Source: an uncultured Ruminococcus sp. (GTDB taxonomy: Bacteria > Bacillota > Clostridia > Oscillospirales > CAG-272). From it: a DNA stretch of 7,863 nucleotides. Under the pieces are notes generated by a model that searched no databases, was not told the DNA's origin, and saw nothing but the letters and a program-made list of their open reading frames with translations. Where the stretch lies: contig CACZSP010000362.1 in NCBI GenBank assembly GCA_902783905.1, forward strand, positions 1 through 7,863, given 5' to 3'. Each line of letters begins with the position of its first letter. The first letter of the stretch is position 1. Shown in pieces: positions 5,887 to 7,863 of this stretch. The position numbers were made by a program, and so were the translations under genes.

Positions 5887-7203
5887 TCAATCACCGATCC
5901 CCAGAATCAGACGCACGAAGGCGCCTCCGTCGCATTCGCTTGCCGCCACCGGGACTCCGAGCTTTTCAGAAAGGCCGGCGGGAGTCATTCCGTCAAGGAA
6001 AAGATCTCCCTCGGCGCGCAGGGCGTTGCGCGGAAACAGAAGCACTTCGCCAAGATCGAGGCCCTCCGCCTGAGCGGCAATGTCGCCGCCGGTGAGCAGT
6101 CCCGAAACGGTAACGCTCTCGCCGAAAAAGTCGTTTCTGATCCTTATCACGTTTATTTTCACCGCCGGGAAAAGCTTTTCGGTCTTTTCGGCGACGGAGG
6201 ATATCATTTCAAAAGAGGCGTATCCGGTGGCTACCGAGATCCTTCTTTCGGGTATCCCGGTCCCTTCGCCGGCAAGATACTCCAGCTCCCGGTCGGCGTC
6301 AGCCGAGAAGGAGGTGAGCATACCCACGCCGTCCTCCAGCTGGGAAAAATCTCCGTAGAAATCCTCACCGGGAAGTTCGAGCCCCGCCTTGACGTAAAAC
6401 TCGTCGGCGGGATAAAAAACTCTGGTGCCGTATTTTTCAAGGCAGCGGTCGCCGGCGGCATTCACCCGAGCGATTATCCCGGCGCATTCCTCCGGAGTGT
6501 AGGGAGAGAGCGGATAGAGTCCGTCCCGGTGCTTCGTCAGTCCCGCCGGAACAATCGAAACGCTGTCAAGAGAGGGCAGATATTCTTCGAGATCCCGCAT
6601 CGTGCGGTCAAGTTCTTTTCCGTCGTTGATGCCGCGGCAGAGCACTACCTGGGCGCATATCCGGATGCCGGCGTCGGCAAACATCCGCAGATAGGAGAGC
6701 GATTCTCCGGCAAAGCGGTTGTTCATCATCTTCACGCGCAGTTCAGGATTCGTCGTGTGCACCGAAATATTGACAGGAGAAATATGCATCTCGATGATCC
6801 GCTCGACCTCGCGGCGAGACAGATTGGTCATCGTGATATAGTTCCCGTGAAGGAAGGAAAGCCGGGAGTCGTCGTCCTTGAAATAGCAGGACTCTCTCAT
6901 ACCGGGAGGGTTCTGATCGATAAAACAGAAAATGCACTTGTTGCGGCAGGTGTGCTTCCCGTCCATAAGCGGCGTCTCGAAGCCGAGACCGATGTCGGTA
7001 TCCTCTTCCGGCTTCCTTATGACGCGAGTGAATTTCTTCGAGCCGCGGCAGAGCCCGAGAACTGCTTTTTCGGCCGTCAGCCGAAAGCGGTAGTCGAGCA
7101 CGTCGTCGATCGGCGACCCGTTTATTTCCTCGAGGCAGTCTCCCGCTCTGATTCCGCGCCACCAGGCGCGTGAGCCCTTCCTTACGCTGACTATCTTAAC
7201 CAT
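5887..7203 (-). CDS. PDZ-radical SAM-DUF512 protein
   Basis: The 438-residue product belongs to the DUF512 family, common in Clostridia near der. The N-terminus (about 1-62) is PDZ-like (VRKGSRAWWRGIRAGDCLEEING), a domain that usually binds peptide C-termini. Next comes a radical SAM core with the CX3CX2C motif (Cys86, Cys90, Cys93; CRNKCIFC), expected to hold a [4Fe-4S] cluster and cleave S-adenosylmethionine. The DUF512 region covers about 225-435, including QLEDGVGML (288-296) and VSGLLTGGD (366-374). No signal peptide is visible, so it is probably cytoplasmic. The reaction and substrate are not established to my knowledge. The start ATG overlaps the end of araB by 8 bases, and no clear Shine-Dalgarno is visible. 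MVKI leading straight into the PDZ-like domain supports this start. Confidence 0.9.
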   Translation of the reverse strand: MVKIVSVRKGSRAWWRGIRAGDCLEEINGSPIDDVLDYRFRLTAEKAVLGLCRGSKKFTRVIRKPEEDTDIGLGFETPLMDGKHTCRNKCIFCFIDQNPPGMRESCYFKDDDSRLSFLHGNYITMTNLSRREVERIIEMHISPVNISVHTTNPELRVKMMNNRFAGESLSYLRMFADAGIRICAQVVLCRGINDGKELDRTMRDLEEYLPSLDSVSIVPAGLTKHRDGLYPLSPYTPEECAGIIARVNAAGDRCLEKYGTRVFYPADEFYVKAGLELPGEDFYGDFSQLEDGVGMLTSFSADADRELEYLAGEGTGIPERRISVATGYASFEMISSVAEKTEKLFPAVKINVIRIRNDFFGESVTVSGLLTGGDIAAQAEGLDLGEVLLFPRNALRAEGDLFLDGMTPAGLSEKLGVPVAASECDGGAFVRLILGIGD

Positions 7204-7863
7204 GTATACTGCGCAGCCGCTTCATAACGTCGTTGCCGCCTCTGCCGAACCAGTCGTGAAGCCGGACGTATTCTTCGTAAAGCAGGTCGTAAACCGCCGA
7301 CGCCGCGGGATCCGGATAATACGTCGCCGCCGTTTTCGCGGCCATCGCGCGTATCGCTTCGGCGACCGAGCCGTATCCCCCCGCCTCACGTCCGGCGACA
7401 GCCGAGGCGTGGATGGCGTCGCCGAGAGCCGCCGCCTGGCGGGTCGATGACACCTCGATCGGAATGCGCAGAACGTCGGCGTAAAGCTGCATGGTGAACG
7501 GATCCTTGAGAGGCACGCCGCCGGCCGTCATAAAACGCCGGATCTTGCACCCGCTGTCGCGGAAGGCGTCGAATATCGTCCTGGTGCCGAAGGCGGTGGC
7601 CTCGATGAGCGCGCGCATGATATCCTCCGGCTTTGTACGGAGCGTCATCCCGACGATAACTCCCGAAAGCGAATTGTCGACGAGCATGCTGCGGTTGCCG
7701 TTCCACCAGTCGAGCGCGACGAGTCCGCTCTCGCCGGGACGCAGCCGCGACGCTTTTTCTATAAGCAGACGAAGTACCGGAATTCCTCTTTCCTTCGCCT
7801 CGTTTTCGTATTCGGCCGGAGCGTTCTTCGCCGCCCAGGCAAAATGGTCTCCGAAGCAGCATA
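7196..7863 (-). CDS. araB: L-ribulokinase, C-terminal part (cut by window edge)
   Basis: AraB phosphorylates L-ribulose to L-ribulose 5-phosphate in arabinose catabolism. The frame is open from the right edge to the TAA at 7196-7198, giving 221 residues. That is about 40% of a typical ribulokinase of about 560, so the N-terminal FGGY domain lies outside. Numbering within the fragment, ALDWWNGNRS (49-58), EATAFGTR (87-94) and AGGVPLKDPFTMQLYADV (113-130) are typical of the ribulokinase branch of the FGGY family. The GG at 114-115 belongs to the nucleotide-binding side. The gene is cut by the window and shows no sign of being broken: an internal ATG at 7687 is not the start, because conserved sequence continues upstream of it. 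The end of the gene overlaps the DUF512 start by 8 bases. Another FGGY substrate is possible, but WWNGNRS favours ribulokinase. Confidence 0.92.
   Translation of the reverse strand, partial: CCFGDHFAWAAKNAPAEYENEAKERGIPVLRLLIEKASRLRPGESGLVALDWWNGNRSMLVDNSLSGVIVGMTLRTKPEDIMRALIEATAFGTRTIFDAFRDSGCKIRRFMTAGGVPLKDPFTMQLYADVLRIPIEVSSTRQAAALGDAIHASAVAGREAGGYGSVAEAIRAMAAKTAATYYPDPAASAVYDLLYEEYVRLHDWFGRGGNDVMKRLRSIHG

Noticed and set aside
4897..7173. 758-codon open frame on the plus strand
   Set aside because: It is the exact in-register antisense of two well-supported minus-strand genes. It stays open because those genes avoid TTA, CTA and TCA codons, and the translation shows no recognisable domain.
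7196..7687. A complete 163-residue protein starting at the ATG at 7685-7687
   Set aside because: Conserved ribulokinase sequence, including ALDWWNGNRS, continues in frame upstream of this ATG to the window edge, so it is an internal Met of a longer gene.

Overview
The window is bacterial, G+C-rich and densely coding, and it most resembles a chromosomal segment from an uncultured member of the Clostridia (Bacillota). The reasons are the DUF512 radical SAM protein sitting close to der, a DUF4163/DUF3298 lipoprotein, a DUF3810 membrane peptidase, and gene junctions that overlap or abut. The lineage is an inference from gene content, not from a marker-gene comparison. I saw no rRNA, tRNA, CRISPR array, transposase, phage gene or riboswitch.

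All seven supported genes lie on the minus strand, so transcription runs from the right edge to the left. In that order they are: the C-terminal part of an L-ribulokinase (araB, cut by the right edge at 7863); a PDZ-radical SAM-DUF512 protein (5887-7203); a lipoprotein with DUF4163- and DUF3298-like regions (4954-5883); the double-GTPase ribosome assembly factor Der (3537-4871); the GTPase ObgE (2237-3532); an RluA-family RNA pseudouridine synthase (1341-2240); and a DUF3810 membrane protein with an HExxH zinc-peptidase motif (161-1339). Most junctions are overlaps or gaps of a few bases (8-base overlap, 3-base gap, 4-base gap, 4-base ATGA overlap, 1-base gap). The exception is 82 bases before der, the only place inside the cluster where a new promoter would have room.

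Functionally, der, obgE and the pseudouridine synthase form a compact ribosome-assembly and RNA-modification block. DUF512, the lipoprotein and DUF3810 are poorly characterised families travelling with it. The ribulokinase is an arabinose-catabolism gene whose stop overlaps the start of the DUF512 gene, so a sugar-use operon seems to run directly into housekeeping genes.

The left edge (1-160) is non-coding. It holds a 44-base tandem repeat built from two diverged half-units, each a small GC-rich hairpin, with a further hairpin just after the DUF3810 stop codon. Stem sequences are conserved or changed in a compensating way while loops vary. This is the least explained structure in the window. 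Nothing else clearly points to a new defence or mobile system.
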